In this document: positions 35,780 through 49,493 of the stretch, piece by piece
Layout: every line of letters starts with the position of its first letter
Numbering within the stretch: the first letter of the stretch is position 1
Assembly: GCA_030620095.1 (NCBI GenBank)
Contig: JAUTXW010002378.1
Location: 256,001 to 320,000 of the forward strand
DNA from: Kuschelorhynchus macadamiae
Lineage: Eukaryota > Arthropoda > Insecta > Coleoptera > Curculionidae
Direction: 5' to 3'
DNA: 64,000 nt
Notes under the pieces: generated by a model
Database searches by the model: none
What the model saw: the letters and a program-made list of their open reading frames with translations, nothing else
Told to the model about the DNA's origin: nothing
Translations under genes and position numbers: made by a program

Positions 35780-36608
35780 GCTTTTTCTAATTGACTAGTG
35801 TTTGATGCATCATTAATGTAGTACAACTTCTTAGGACTGACAGCAGGAAACGGGTTTAAAGGAACGCTTGCTTCTGAAATTTAACATTAGGGTCCAAATC
35901 GTCTAAATCTGATTTAATTGTCTAAATCTGACTTCAGTTCCGACAGTGAATCCGTCAATTGGGTTTTGCTGTCTGGAGGGTTTGGTAATTTTCGGTATAA
36001 TATTCTTGGTATTCTAAGTTATTATCATCCTGAGAATTATCGTCATAGTATTGTAATTTTTCGTAAAATGCGTAATCATAATCTACATGGTGAGATCTTT
36101 ATTGGTTTGATTACAAGATCCGCATTCGAGGTGGACGAGATGCAGCATGATTTTCTTGGGTAACTGAGGGTGGTCTATTTTGAGATGAAAGTGTATTGGC
36201 CCTATTTTGTTGAGAAAATTGGGGCGGATAGCATGAGGAAAAAAGCTGCTTTTGATAGTTTAAGTTGTCATTATTTTGGGAATAACCAGGTTTGGACATT
36301 AAGCGTAAACAGCATGTGGCCGGTGCGTCAAAATTTCAGACATTTTATAATTTGAGGTGAATGTTTCCTAATTGGCTGGGGAGGTTTCGGAGCATTTTTT
36401 CATTTGAAAATAGTAGAGCTGTAGTTCGCATCTAATACGGAAGTGAAGTTCTGGAATATCTCTCGGGTTACTTGCACAAATAATTTAATTGTGCGGCTCT
36501 ACCTTTAAGCTTGTTTTTTTAAGTGAATCTAGGATAGATGGCTAAGTATGTTCGATTTATTAAGTTTGTTGAGATCAGAGTGTTTCAGGCATTTTGCTAA
36601 ATACTTAC
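35780..36608 (-). pseudogene. Ty3/gypsy-like gag remnant
   Basis: On the minus strand downstream of the LTR, broken frames show a KLKGRAAQL-like segment at about 36500, then a glutamine-, asparagine- and proline-rich stretch (62 open codons ending at 36111) and an acidic SDLDDLDPNVKF segment near 35895. This order (capsid-like, low-complexity, acidic linker) fits a gypsy-type gag. There is no readable protease or pol before the mariner-like element begins at 35772. Many frameshifts. Confidence 0.45.
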
Positions 36609-36756
36609 GGCCGGTTGCAGAAAGCTCAATTAAAGTTTAGAATGTTTAGCGAAATGTCAAATTTGACAGCGAGTTCCTAGATTTCTATAAGCAACTTGTC
36701 AAATCCGAAAACTCGGTTAAATATTCTAAACAGCAATTAAGTTTTGTGGAACCGGC
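36609..36756. mobile_element. MITE with GGCCGGTT inverted ends
   Basis: GGCCGGTTGCAGAAAGCTC (36609) is mirrored at 36756 (AGCCGGTTCCACAAAACTTAA when read inward). The terminal inverted repeats are about 34 bp and imperfect, ending in a shared TTTAGAAT. The 148-bp element lies within the leader/gag region of the LTR retrotransposon, so it inserted later. No coding capacity. Confidence 0.7.
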
Positions 36757-37020
36757 TGTGTACGTATTTAATTTACAGAAATGTTTTAAATAAAACGAGA
36801 AAACCGAACAGTGAAATAAAACACAACATTTAAACAGGCTATTTAATGTCACTTACGGTGGACAGGAGCATAGGTCTTGTTCTCTCAGGACTTCCAGGGG
36901 CTCCACCGTGTGTTATTTCCGCAGCTATCTACGATTGAGAACGACTTGAATATGGTTCTTTTTTTTGTTAAGAGATTTGAGATTCGCTGCTAACAGTGAG
37001 GTGTTCTTTGTTCTGCCTAC

Positions 37021-37562
37021 TTTTGACGAATTCTACCGACTTCGCCAATTTGTTATAACCACTGAACGAAAATCACTGTTTAAAAAAAAATTGAATACTT
37101 TAAAAATACTTTCATAACTTGAGAACTTAAGCGAACATAATGGTGTACCTATATTATTAACTAACTATATTTACAATTCAGAGCTTTTTATAAGTTCCGA
37201 AATGCTAATGCAGCACTTTCCAGTTGTGGGAATTGCAAGTCGAAGATATTGCTTACAATGCATTCCTCGAAATGTTGAAATTGCTATATCTTTTTTGACG
37301 AATTCTACCGACTTCGCCAATTTGTTATAACCACTGAACGAAAATCACTGTTTAAAAAAAAATTAAATACTTTAAAAATACTTTCATAACTTGAGAACTT
37401 AAGCGAACATAATGGTGTACCTATATTATTAACTAACTATATTTACAATTCAGAGCTTTTTATAAGTTCCGAAATGCTAATGCAGCACTTTCCAGGTGTG
37501 GGAATTGCATGTCGAAGATATTGCTTACAATGCATTCCTCGAAATGTTGAAATTGCTATATC
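37021..37562. repeat. 272-bp recent tandem duplication over an LTR/leader junction
   Basis: 37021-37290 and 37293-37562 are almost identical: I count three substitutions plus a short T-run difference. Each copy starts with the leader (TTTTGACGAATTCTACCGAC) and runs into the LTR. Confidence 0.92.
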
Positions 37563-37594
37563 AGAAACCTTGCGACTGAAGATCATTTCCTACA
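37323..37594 (-). mobile_element. Probable LTR of a minus-strand Ty3/gypsy-like element
   Basis: On the minus strand this 272-bp block begins TGTAGGAAATG and ends GGTTATAACA, the TG...CA form of LTRs. It is followed after AAT by TGGCGAAGTCGGTAGAATT, which resembles a tRNA primer-binding site because it starts with TGG, the complement of the tRNA CCA end. A shortened second copy (37051-37290) lies next to it because of the tandem duplication. Gag remnants follow at 35780-36608. The other LTR is not in the window. Confidence 0.55.
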
Positions 37595-37611
37595 CGTGGC
37601 TAGTTATGCTG

Positions 37612-37704
37612 CCGAGATGAGAGAATCTCGCCTCTCGTCTCGACGAGATTTTCTCTCGCAGCACCAGACTAGAATTTCTCGTGTATCTCGAGCTCTCTCG
37701 TGTC
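37612..37704. repeat. TCTCG-rich tract
   Basis: About seven TCTCG and two CGAGA pentamers lie in 93 bp, partly as inverted pairs (GTCTCGACGAGA). No coding role is evident. Confidence 0.7.
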
Positions 37705-38089
37705 TTTTGATCATAAAAAAATCTGTATTTTTTATATTTTTAATGTTAAATAAGACAAATTATTACCAAATAAAATACCCGATTGCTTTTGAAAATTGAT
37801 TATATTTAAGTATATACGAAACTTTTTTCTTAAACCACAATTTATTTTAATCTGCAATACGAGAATAAAAATGGCGTTCCTTTTTCTTTTATGGTAATCG
37901 TTTACAAGGGCTTTAGATTAACCAAATGTCAATATACAGGGTATGTGAAAATCTCTTAGATATAACAAAATTGACTTATTTTTAGAAATTAAAAAACAAT
38001 AAAACTTTTGTTTTAATATTTGGTAGACTAAGGTGATCTCTGCGTAGGTTCTAAATTCGGGTGGTTATTTTAAACAATATCGTCAATGA

Positions 38090-38091
<2 letters not shown>

Positions 38092-38160
<69 letters not shown>
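38092..38160. repeat. (TA)n microsatellite
   Basis: About 69 bp of TA repeat. Confidence 0.95.
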
Positions 38161-38163
<3 letters not shown>

Positions 38164-38199
38164 TTTTGACAAACATGACACTTTCCCATATGCAAACTG

Positions 38200-38720
38200 T
38201 ACATCAAAAGTTGAGGTTTATAAGCAAAAAATATAATAATTTTGTCGTGTTTTGCCGTTTTTGCAAAGTATGTATAGTCTATTTACTAAAATTTAGCTTT
38301 TCAAACCTTTAAATTAACTCTTTTTTAACGAAAAAAATTGCTTAGGTATTTAAAAACAGCAAATAAATTAGCTGTTTTACAGTTTTCTAAAAAAACTAAG
38401 CGTTGTTTTTTAAGAAACTTTTGTATTCCCTAGGGCTACCCCGTCTAGTTTTACCAATGTTTTTTTAACTAACCGCTTTAAAAACTTTTCGTTTTTTGGA
38501 AACTCCTTCAAATTTCTAGGGCTACCCTGAATAATTAAAAAAACATATTTATATACACAAAAATAAAAGAAATTTGACGTGTTTCACCGTTTGTTAAAAA
38601 CGCTAAACACTCTTGAAATATTTTAATTTCATTTTCAGGGAAGAATTTCATTCTCACTTACATTTTTTTTTATAAAAATATGTTTTTCGTATTCTAGGGG
38701 TTTCAAACGTCAAAAAACCA
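38200..38720 (+). repeat. Copy of the dispersed GTTTTGCCGTTTT family
   Basis: Shares GTCGTGTTTTGCCGTTTTT and similar blocks with 33790-34260 and, inverted, with 940-1160. Inside it the block CTAGGGCTACCC occurs twice (38431, 38517), so the family is itself internally repetitive. Function unknown. Confidence 0.45.
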
Positions 38721-40341
38721 TTGCCTCTAAAGCAATTTCTTATAATAAAAATGGGTATAAAAAGTAGGTTATTTATTAAGTTTATTTTATTTTTTATTTA
38801 CTTCTTAATCAAAACAAAATTGAGAAGACCTTTTTTTTAGTTCAATATTGCCCTTTCTAACAAAAATAGAATATTTTTGTTAAGTTATTGAAATAACCAA
38901 ATAAAGCCTAAATTATAAACTAGTCTATGTAAATAACTAAGTTAATTCCTTCTATTAATATTAATAAGTGCAGTGAGAGATGAATGTTGGTTATGTCTAG
39001 GTAAAAAAAGCATAAGTTTAAAAAAATTAGAAACATTTTAAGTTAACCGATACAGTTGAAATTTGGTTGGAAAGTTAAAAAATTAAAAAGTAACAGCATT
39101 TTTTTACCATTTTTCAAAATTAAAAACATTTTTTTGAAAAAAGTCAAATTTGACAGTTAAGGTAAATCACATGAGTAATTTTCTACTGTCATTTTGCACC
39201 ATTTTAAGCAAAACTTTCTGTAAATTCGTTTTATAATTCATTATTAATAAAGATTTCATATGATGAAAACTTTACTGGTCGCTTTCTATATTGAGAAGGG
39301 TGGGAGTGCTTTTTCCAACTGAAAGTTTATCCTGAATTTCCAGAAAATATGATTACTTGGGAAAAAGTATGAAAATATAAAACTTAAGGCGAGAGAAGGC
39401 CTTCTCGGCAATATTTTTCGATTATTACGAAAATGTGTCTCAAGGCGATTTCACGAATGACATTTTTTAGAGACAGTCTCCATTAGGACCGGCATGGCAT
39501 ATACACAAAAAAAAAACAGACCTAAATCAAAAACTCTAGAAACTATAAATTTAACTATACAATGTTCCTTAAAAAATATTTTCTTAAAACTTAAAACAAA
39601 ATCCTAGTGGAGTTAGAATATTACCCGCAATCACTACCTCCTTCATTTCAGACCACTGTTAAATACAAATGAAAAACCTAAAAAAATATATTAGATTAAA
39701 ACCTTTAGAGTTGCGCTTATATAGGAGTGGCTCGTCACTTCCCGTCCAGATGAGATCTATATGAAGGATTTTTTTTGTTTTGATCGTGTTGATCTCTAGT
39801 TTCTTCCTGTTCTGAAAGGAACAGTTTTGATGACGTTTCGCCAAAATTACAATTGGCATTCTCGAAACTTTCTTCTTCGCGCCTGAATAGAAACTCAGTA
39901 ACTAAAATAAAAGTACAGGATTTCGTAAACCGAAAGAGCTACGAAGTTTTGTGGGGAGTACTATAGACAGTCCGGTACCCAGATGTAACTCATAACTTTT
40001 AAATTAGAAAATATGTGAATGAAGCGCTTGTTTTTAGATGTAAATATGGATTCTAAAATTTAGCAAAATGTATGACAAACTCATATTTGAACTATAAGAT
40101 ATTTAAAAAATATTTTATATAGAAGGTACATACATACAAATACATGATTTTTGGAATTGGATATCCTGCATGCTATCGAATGTATAAGTTTTGCAAAAAA
40201 TCTACCAAATATAAAATTTTATATATGGGATATAAAATTTCTGAAAAACCTAAATTTTGACGGTTGTAATCCAAACAAATTGACATATGAAAATGATTGC
40301 AATGGAGTCCGTCGTTGATTTGCTTGGGTTCAATCACGGAC
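38721..40341. other. Unassigned AT-rich sequence
   Basis: A 66-codon minus-strand frame at 39659-39859 contains CAATTGTAATTTTGGCGAAACGTCA-type sequence in its first codons, reminiscent of untranslated parts of Penelope-like elements, but this is too weak to call. Nothing else recognised. Confidence 0.35.
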
Positions 40342-40376
40342 AATACTTTGCTGGGTGACCGCTTGGGAGACGGTGC
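40342..40376 (+). other. 5S rRNA-like fragment (possible SINE3-type head)
   Basis: AATACTTTGCTGGGTGACC followed by GCTTGGGAGACGG closely resembles the conserved 3' half of 5S rRNA (AGTACTTGGATGGGTGACC then GCCTGGGAA). The 5' half is not convincing. It may be a decayed 5S-derived SINE or a 5S pseudogene fragment rather than a working gene. Confidence 0.35.
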
Positions 40377-43339
<2,963 letters not shown>

Positions 43340-44335
43340 TTTTAAATAAATAAAATAAATATTGTCTTTATTTGGCATGTATATACACCTAACCTCATCC
43401 ACGCACAATATGTTTACAGCTATAAAACGAATGGAATTCAAGTTATACATTTAATTATACTCTAGAGAAAAAAAATCAATTTAAAACTTATCTACTCATC
43501 TGGTTACACAATAAGTGTGTCTTATATTTTAAGCGTATTTGATTTAAGGTACTTGATTTCAGTTGAAGACTTAAAGAATGTACACAATTACGGCTATATA
43601 TGCAAAACACAGCTGAACAAAGCAATTAGATGCTGGGGCATTGTCAAGCAGTCTCTCAGTTTAACATCTCTATTATGAACAAGATTTTGGAATATCATTT
43701 TTCTGATCGGAACCGATGGTCTCAACACCTTCATCAAGAACATAACTAAATGCAATTTCACAATTTCATTCTTACGGTTTTCATTTTAACGTATGTTATT
43801 TGTAAAAGTATCTTGATATGGTCGCTAAAACTCGGGCGTGTATCCAAAAGCAGACCCAAATTCTTAGCAATTAATTAAAATACAAGTGAAATTCAGATTT
43901 ATTTTCATTTGCAAGTTTAAGTCACAGAGGAGCATGCAATGTTGCTCTACGATTTTCATGACAAAATAACAGAACTTGTGTCTTGTCTGGATTTATTTTC
44001 AAGTTGTGTTCTTTTGAGTATATTAAAATGACACTTAGGTCAATTGTTTGCAAACTGCAAACTTGTTCAGTTGCAGAAGCAGAACCTGCAGGATCGAATA
44101 GTTGAGCTACCTAGGATCATCGACATAAGTCTGCACATGAGAGTGTATAACTGCCTAAAATGTATTAAAAGTGTAAATCAGGAATAATAAGGGCCTAAAA
44201 ATTGGGCCTTGGGGGACACACGCACTTTTTGTTGTCTACCTGACAGGTAGTTGTGAAAGAATAACACAGAATGCTCGTCAAAACACAGACCCCTTATTAT
44301 ATCATTGGCCAAACAAGGCTGTTGATGTCCTGTGA
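43340..44335 (-). pseudogene. Jockey/CR1-like LINE, reverse transcriptase to 3' end
   Basis: Minus-strand frames show FDEHSVLFFHNYLSGRQQKV (near 44270), a degraded GxPQGPIFRPL-like block, a degraded YADD region (YVDDP, near 44130), and LKINPDKTQVLLFC (near 44000), which is the conserved reverse transcriptase motif LKLNPDKTQ. Together these are palm motifs of a CR1/Jockey-type LINE. The catalytic box is mutated and frameshifts are frequent. The 3' end has AATAAAG and an A-rich tail near 43340-43370. The 5' side stops at about 44340 against gag sequence. Confidence 0.65.
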
Positions 44336-44359
44336 CAGAGACTGAGATCCCATCATTCA

Positions 44360-44532
44360 GATAATCTGTTAGAATCGTTTAATAAACAGCGACCAATTTT
44401 TACCAAAATTTGTACGTCAGACGAACCTTTTTAATATGTTGAACATGACTTACCCATTTGTGGGAATCATTATTTTCGGGCCTAAAATACGATACATCTA
44501 CTTGCTGACTAGATTTCTGGGACTGCATCTCT
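44360..44532 (-). pseudogene. LTR-retrotransposon gag start (copy B)
   Basis: Minus strand from ATG at about 44530: MQSQKSSQQVDVSYFRPEN, then HKWVSHVQHIKK. This matches the gag at 49690-50180 (FRKWVSHVEHIKKGTELS) and lies just after the LTR at 44601-44791, where gag is expected. It breaks off at about 44360 where the LINE begins. Confidence 0.6.
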
Positions 44533-44600
44533 CTCTATCTCTCTCTTTCTCTCTAATTAATACTGCGACGTTTATCTACAGCGGCTTTCAGAAAGCAATT

Positions 44601-44791
44601 TGTATTACTCACTAAAGTATCGGGAGAAATTAAACACTTTGTTTAATACTCTCTCGCCTGCTGACGTATTAGAACTGAACTTGCCTTTTCCACAGATTTG
44701 GTCTCATGCAACACCAGGATTTCGTATTTATTAGTCACCTTACATAACAGTAGAATAACAATGATAATCTCTTACGGGGTTGAATACTACA
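44601..44791 (-). mobile_element. LTR (191 bp), left copy
   Basis: In minus orientation this runs from TGTAGTATTCAACCCC to GAGTAATACA (TG...CA), with an internal AATAAA. It is matched by 49494-49662 (shared GAACTTGCC, TCGCCTGCTG, TTAAACACTTTG and TTACGGGGTTGA blocks). Integrase sequence lies on its 5' side (45040-45410) and gag on its 3' side (44360-44532), so one LTR is shared by two tandem units. Confidence 0.72.
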
Positions 44792-45039
44792 TCCGCTTCT
44801 TTTCTTTTTATTGAAAGGAACCTAATTACTTAATATAATTAACATACAAAATACTAAAATCTTTGATTGTGGAACTGTTTTCTTAAACATACTAAATTCA
44901 ACAAAGTTTAAGTAGTATTTACTCTAATTTGTAGATAACATAAACCACTAACTTAAATCTATATTAATATTAAGGATATATAAGATATACTAGGAATAAT
45001 CTAACCTAATGAAATATTATAACAACAAATAATAAATTT

Positions 45040-45410
45040 CTATGGTCGATATCCTATAATAGTGTTTACCGGTATCGATGTCAATTCTCTTGTCTGTTTG
45101 AAGGTTGGATTGTTCGTCAGGTTTATTAATTCTCCACTCTCCCTTTTTAAATGCAAAATATTTCTTCTATAATCCTGTCCTGTTTATCTCGTTCCTAATG
45201 TGAACGTCTCCTCCATTATTGCTTAGGACTGTATGTTGCGCAGGGTTAAAATTAGGGCAAGTTTTATTATTTTTTTATTAAATTTTTGACATAAACTTTA
45301 TCTCCTGGTTCTATGTTGGTGTCTTCTGCTTTTCTCTCGGTTTTGTCGTTCCACCTCGCCGTTTTGCTATGGCCAATACGGAATTGTGTGATACACCTCA
45401 ATACCTGCCT
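45040..45410 (-). pseudogene. Ty3/gypsy integrase C-terminal remnant
   Basis: Minus strand: YHTIPYWP, stop, QNGEVERQNR is the end of the integrase catalytic core (PPYWPQQNGEVERQNR in intact relatives, including its catalytic glutamate). It is followed in another frame by GDKVYVKN-like and PNFNPAQHTVLSNNGGDVHI segments of the C-terminal domain, and by the end of pol (DTGKHYYRIST) about 250 bp before the LTR at 44791. Its 5' side is cut at ~45412 by the R4-like copy. Confidence 0.7.
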
Positions 45411-45412
45411 CT

Positions 45413-46520
45413 TTACAATTTCGTGTAATTTCGTGTGTTAATAACTTGGTCTTGTATTGCCATTATAAATCCTTCTGTCTCTGGGAATAGTTGTCCATCC
45501 TTCAACCACCTGTTGGATGTTTCCTTATCTATGTGTAGCTGATTCAAGTCATTATGATGTTGGCCGTGCAGTGCCATTTGAGCCCACTGTTCTTGTTTGT
45601 CGGGGTCTGAAAGTGACTTTAGAATGATATTGTCACTAGCGAGATTTAGTGGAGAGTACGAGTTGTCACTTAAAGTGATTATACGGTGGAGTCTTGATGT
45701 TTGTGCCTTGTTGATGAAGAAATGTCCCAATTTTTGCAGCTGTCCGGAGTACAAAATGGTCAAGTCAGCAAGAGATCTTCCACCTTCTCTTCGTGGTAAG
45801 TTTTACTTACATACTACTCTGCTAGTATGGTGTTGAAAATCTTGATGATGCTGTGAGTGCTTTGAATTGATTCTAGGCCGTTAAACTCAGCAACAGCATT
45901 TTGGAGTTTGTTGTATACTGATATTTTTCCATTGTCCTGGGTGTTGTTAGCTCTGTCAATGATGATTAGTCCTGTAGGTTCTTCTTCGCCTATGTTTTCT
46001 TTATTTCGTACTTCCTCCTCGGGTTCATCTGTTGTAGGTAGATCTATGTCCTCAACGCGTTCTTTCTCAAGTTGAAGCTGCAGCTCTCCTTTAAGTTGCT
46101 CCGGGATTGGTTTAGCCAAAAGTTTATTCCGGACAATTACCCGCCGTTGGACAAAAATCCGGGTATTTCTGAAGGAAATCACTATGAAGGCCGGTCAGGT
46201 AGGTGGTTAAGTCGGTCTCAAATCCGCTGATCTTATAATAGGAGCGCATTATGAAACAATTCAATTCTTTTGTTCATTTCATACGCTTCCTTCATGGTCT
46301 GAGGTCGGTGACATGCGTCTCCTCAGAAACACCGAGAGCTGGGATTGTGGCGTCGGTGGTGGGTGCCACAAGGGGTGGTGGGGTCGTTGAAATAGCCATA
46401 CTCGACATCACGCAGCTTCCGTCGCTAGTCCAGGGAGACTAGACTGTAACTCATTTAACACGCAGGATCCTCTACCTAAATCCTGAGCGAGACAAGAGGT
46501 TATGGTGGTACAATGTCGAT
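45413..46520 (-). pseudogene. R4/Dong-like non-LTR element, copy 2 (5' end plus internal deletion)
   Basis: Minus strand: a 5' portion with a threonine/proline-rich MSSMAISTTPPPL segment (about 46405), then a 122-codon frame (46182-45814) with a glutamate-rich centre and an AVAEFNGLESIQ block. It then jumps to the post-reverse-transcriptase region (45763-45413: HRIITLSDNSYSPLNLA, QMALHGQHHNDLNQ, LFPETEGFIMAIQDQVINTR). The fingers and palm of the reverse transcriptase are missing, so the copy carries a large internal deletion at about 45800. It abuts gypsy integrase at 45412. Confidence 0.65.
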
Positions 46521-46572
46521 TCACCTTTTTATTCCCGAAATTGTACATTTTTATTAAAGGGTTGCATTTTAC

Positions 46573-48665
46573 CTACTGCCAGGGATTTCTATACTCCGCG
46601 AACGAGGTTTGCTCCTCGGTGAGTGATATTATTATTATTATTATTATAATAATCGAAATTGACAATCTCAAATTTCTCAACAAATGTTGGGTTCCAAGCC
46701 CATCCCGGATGCACGCATCAAAAGGAGTGGGCTGGTTTCTGTTAGTTCTATGTGTTGTCCTAAGAATTTTCTCACTATGTGGCAAGTACTGAGCAGGACT
46801 GCCTTCTGGATGTCGATAAAGGTGTTAGTATGCAGTCCTATGATTTTTAGGTTCTGTTCTAATGTTTTTAGAACTAGTTTAGTTGACGATACGATGATCG
46901 GTATTACATGAACCTTATTTATTCGCCACACCTGCTGTATCTCGATGGCCAGCTATGCGTATTTGGCCTTTTTCTCTTGATGTTTATCCAACACGTTGTT
47001 ATTGTTGGGTACAGAGACATCTACCAAATAAGCTGTCTTTGTTTACTAATTTAACAGTACCACATCAGGCCGATTATTCATCACCCGCCTGTCGGTGATA
47101 ATTGCCTGGTCGTAGTACAGTTTGAAGGCATTATTTTTAAGCACTGAACTTGTTTGGTATTTATAATAGGGCACAAAGGTGTCAAGAAGCCCGTACTTAT
47201 TGGCAAGCTTCTGTTGTATGATTACACACCTGGTTATGTCGCTGAAGGTAGCCCGTGTTTGCTAGATAAGTGCAGCCAGATGTTATATGCCGTATATTCT
47301 CTAATCTCTAGCTACATTTTCGACACTTATCGCATTCAACGGATCGGTCTTTGATGATGAATTTACTGTGATTTCATGTGTTAATAACTTGGTCCTGTAT
47401 TGCCATTACAAATCCTTCTGTCTCTGAGAATAGTTGTCCATCCTTCAGCCACCTGCTGATATCTTATCTATGTGTGGCTGATTCAAGTCATAGTGATGTC
47501 GGCCATGCAGTGCTATTTGAGCCCACTGTTCTTGTTTGTCGATGTCTGAAAATCATTTTAGGATGATGTTGTCACGTGCGAGATTGAGAGGAGTGTACGA
47601 GTTGTCACTTATGCGGTGGATGCTTGATGTTTGTGCCTTGTTGGTGTAGACATCTCTCAATTTTTGCAGCTGTCTGGAGTGCGAATTGATCAAGTCAATA
47701 AGGGATCTTGCACCTTTTCGTCGTGGTAAGGTCATTCAAAGCGTTGGTGATCTTAGGTGGTAAAACTTGTAATTGGTCATCATCAGCCAAGGAGTTCGCT
47801 GTAGTCCCTCTAGCTCCGTGTTAGTTCATTTCAATACTCCGAAACTATAGGTTAGCACGGGCACAGCATAGGTGTTAATTGCTGTAATGAGATTTCCGGC
47901 GTTGAGTTCTGTCTTCAGAAGAGCTTGCACTCTTTGAATGTACTGATCCTTCATCTTGTTCTTTCCTTGTTTATCCTGGAGCAGTCTAGCTTGTTGGAAT
48001 CGTAGGTGTTTGTAGGTTTCTCTCTGGTTCATCGCTTGAACTATTTCTCCATTGGGTAGGGCTACATCACCATTAACGACTTTGGCTTTTTCGATGTTTA
48101 AGGCTTTACATTTTTCCATTCCAAATGCCATATGGATGTCTTTCGAGAAGGTGTATGTCACGTCAATAAGTTTTTTAGTTCGTTATGGTTTCCATCATAT
48201 AGCTTAATGTCATCCATATAGAGAAGGTGGGATATGGTTCGAGAATCGTCTCTATTGGCTTTAACGTTGAAGTCATGTCCTGTATTATTGAGCAATGTGG
48301 ATAGGGGGTTCATCGCTAAGCAGAACCAAAGTGCTCTTAACGAGTCTCCTTGGTAAATTCCCCTATTGATACGTATCTCATCGGTGGTAAGAGATTGATC
48401 GCCATTATAGATCCTCAAGTTCGTTCTCCATTGGTACTTGATAGTTGCCAGAAAATTGATGATCATAGTGTCAATTTTATATATTCCTAGTACGTCTATG
48501 AGCCACGAATGTGGTATACTGTCAAACGCCTTTTTATAGTCTATAAAAGCAGTGTATATGTCACGTTGTTTTTTTCTGTGCCCGCTTAAGTACCACAGAG
48601 TCGATGATAAGTTGTTCTTTGCATCCTTGATGGTCTCGCATTGCTTCTGTTCTTCGGCTAATAGG
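46573..48665 (-). pseudogene. R4/Dong-like non-LTR element, copy 1 (RT and restriction-like endonuclease)
   Basis: In minus-strand order: FIDYKKAFDSIPHSWL (reverse transcriptase motif A, near 48530), GIYQGDSL and LYMDDIKLY (motif C with the DD pair, near 48200), a thumb segment, DNSYTPLNLARDN, then a CCHC-type knuckle (CDKCRKC...HITSGC, near 47320), an RPDVV block followed by the restriction-like endonuclease region, and IPIIVSSTKLVLKTLEQNL. It ends in an (ATT)n-like tail at 46626-46650. Frameshifts and stops are numerous. The 5' side is truncated at about 48665. Such elements reverse transcribe their RNA at a nick made by the endonuclease. Confidence 0.8.
46626..46652. repeat. (ATT)n 3' tail of the R4-like element
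   Basis: About nine ATT/AAT triplets lie exactly where the minus-strand element should end. Simple-sequence tails are usual for several non-LTR clades. Confidence 0.7.
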
Positions 48666-48677
48666 TTATGACTGTCA

Positions 48678-48738
48678 ATATAATGATTATGATTATTGTT
48701 ATTATTATTATTGTTGTTATTGTTATTGTTATTTTGTC
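48678..48738. repeat. (TTA/TTG)n microsatellite
   Basis: Imperfect trinucleotide run (GATTATTGTTATTATTATT...) immediately 5' of the truncated R4-like copy. It may be the tail of another non-LTR insertion. Confidence 0.8.
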
Positions 48739-48793
48739 CACTTGGGTTAGACCATTTTTCATTTGCTTTGAAGTTTTTCGTTCTATTTGGATC

Positions 48794-49046
48794 TTTTGGC
48801 CTTTGTTTTTGGACGTTTTGTCCCTTGTTTTAGACCTTTTGTCCCTTGCCTTGAACCTTTTGTCCCTTGTTTTGGACCTTTTGTCACTTGTCTTGGTCCT
48901 TTTGTCCTTTGTTTTGGACCTTTTGTCCCTTGTTTTGGACCTTTTGTCCCTTGTCTTGGACGGTTTGTCCCTTCTTTTGGAACATTTGTAACTTTTTTCA
49001 TTTTAGACCAGTTTTCCCTTGTTTAGTTTGAACCATTTGTCCTTTA
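48794..49046. repeat. 21-bp minisatellite, about 10-12 units
   Basis: The consensus is TTTTGTCCCTTGTTTTGGACC. Units start at 48816, 48837, 48858 and so on, and decay after about 48985. The 21-bp length keeps reading frames open, which explains long frames on both strands with 7-residue repeats (LSLVLDL on one frame, KGPKQGT on the minus strand). No start signal or family supports a real protein. Confidence 0.9.
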
Positions 49047-49493
49047 TTTTAACCGCTATGTCATTTATTATTAATATTGTTATCATCATTATGTGCAAAG
49101 TTTTATTGTACTTTGAAACTGTACTTGTTGTCATAAAATGGGCTTTTTAAATGATGATCAAAACTTCCCTTATATTATAACTAAATAAATTCTAATAGTC
49201 CTTTAGACAGTCTTACACAAAGACTCATTGGCTCTTAAAATACGTTTTATTTTTACCTGATTAGTGGATAATAATTAGCTTTTTACTCTTTTTTAATTTA
49301 TATAAAGGTTTGTATCATTAATTTTATATTGGCTAGATTGTTAGTGGAGGATAATGTAAGGGATAATCGTATATTCAGTGCCAAGCGAAAATAGAATACC
49401 TTTGTTTTATTGCAAATCAATTTTGTAATACTTAATTTAGTCGTCACTACAGTTTACACAAAAAACAAAGTACGTAATTATCGTCGTTGTCAT
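49047..49493. other. Unassigned AT-rich sequence between minisatellite and LTR
   Basis: If the LTR at 49494 were the 5' LTR of the unit ending at 44601, this should hold leader and gag, but no gag similarity is visible on the minus strand. It is probably replaced or decayed. Confidence 0.4.

Noticed and set aside
36170..36355. Plus-strand frame of 61 codons
   Set aside because: Antisense of the gag low-complexity region on the minus strand.
39659..39859. Minus-strand frame possibly from a Penelope-like 5' region (GGCGAAACGTCA)
   Set aside because: Only one short motif matches. No reverse transcriptase or nuclease segment nearby and no hammerhead fold could be drawn.
46251..46911. Plus-strand frames of 63-96 codons
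   Set aside because: Antisense shadows of the minus-strand R4-like copies.
48668..49026. Overlapping frames with LSLVLDL, FVPCFGP and KGPKQGT repeats
   Set aside because: All three arise from the same 21-bp minisatellite read in different frames. Low-complexity artefact.
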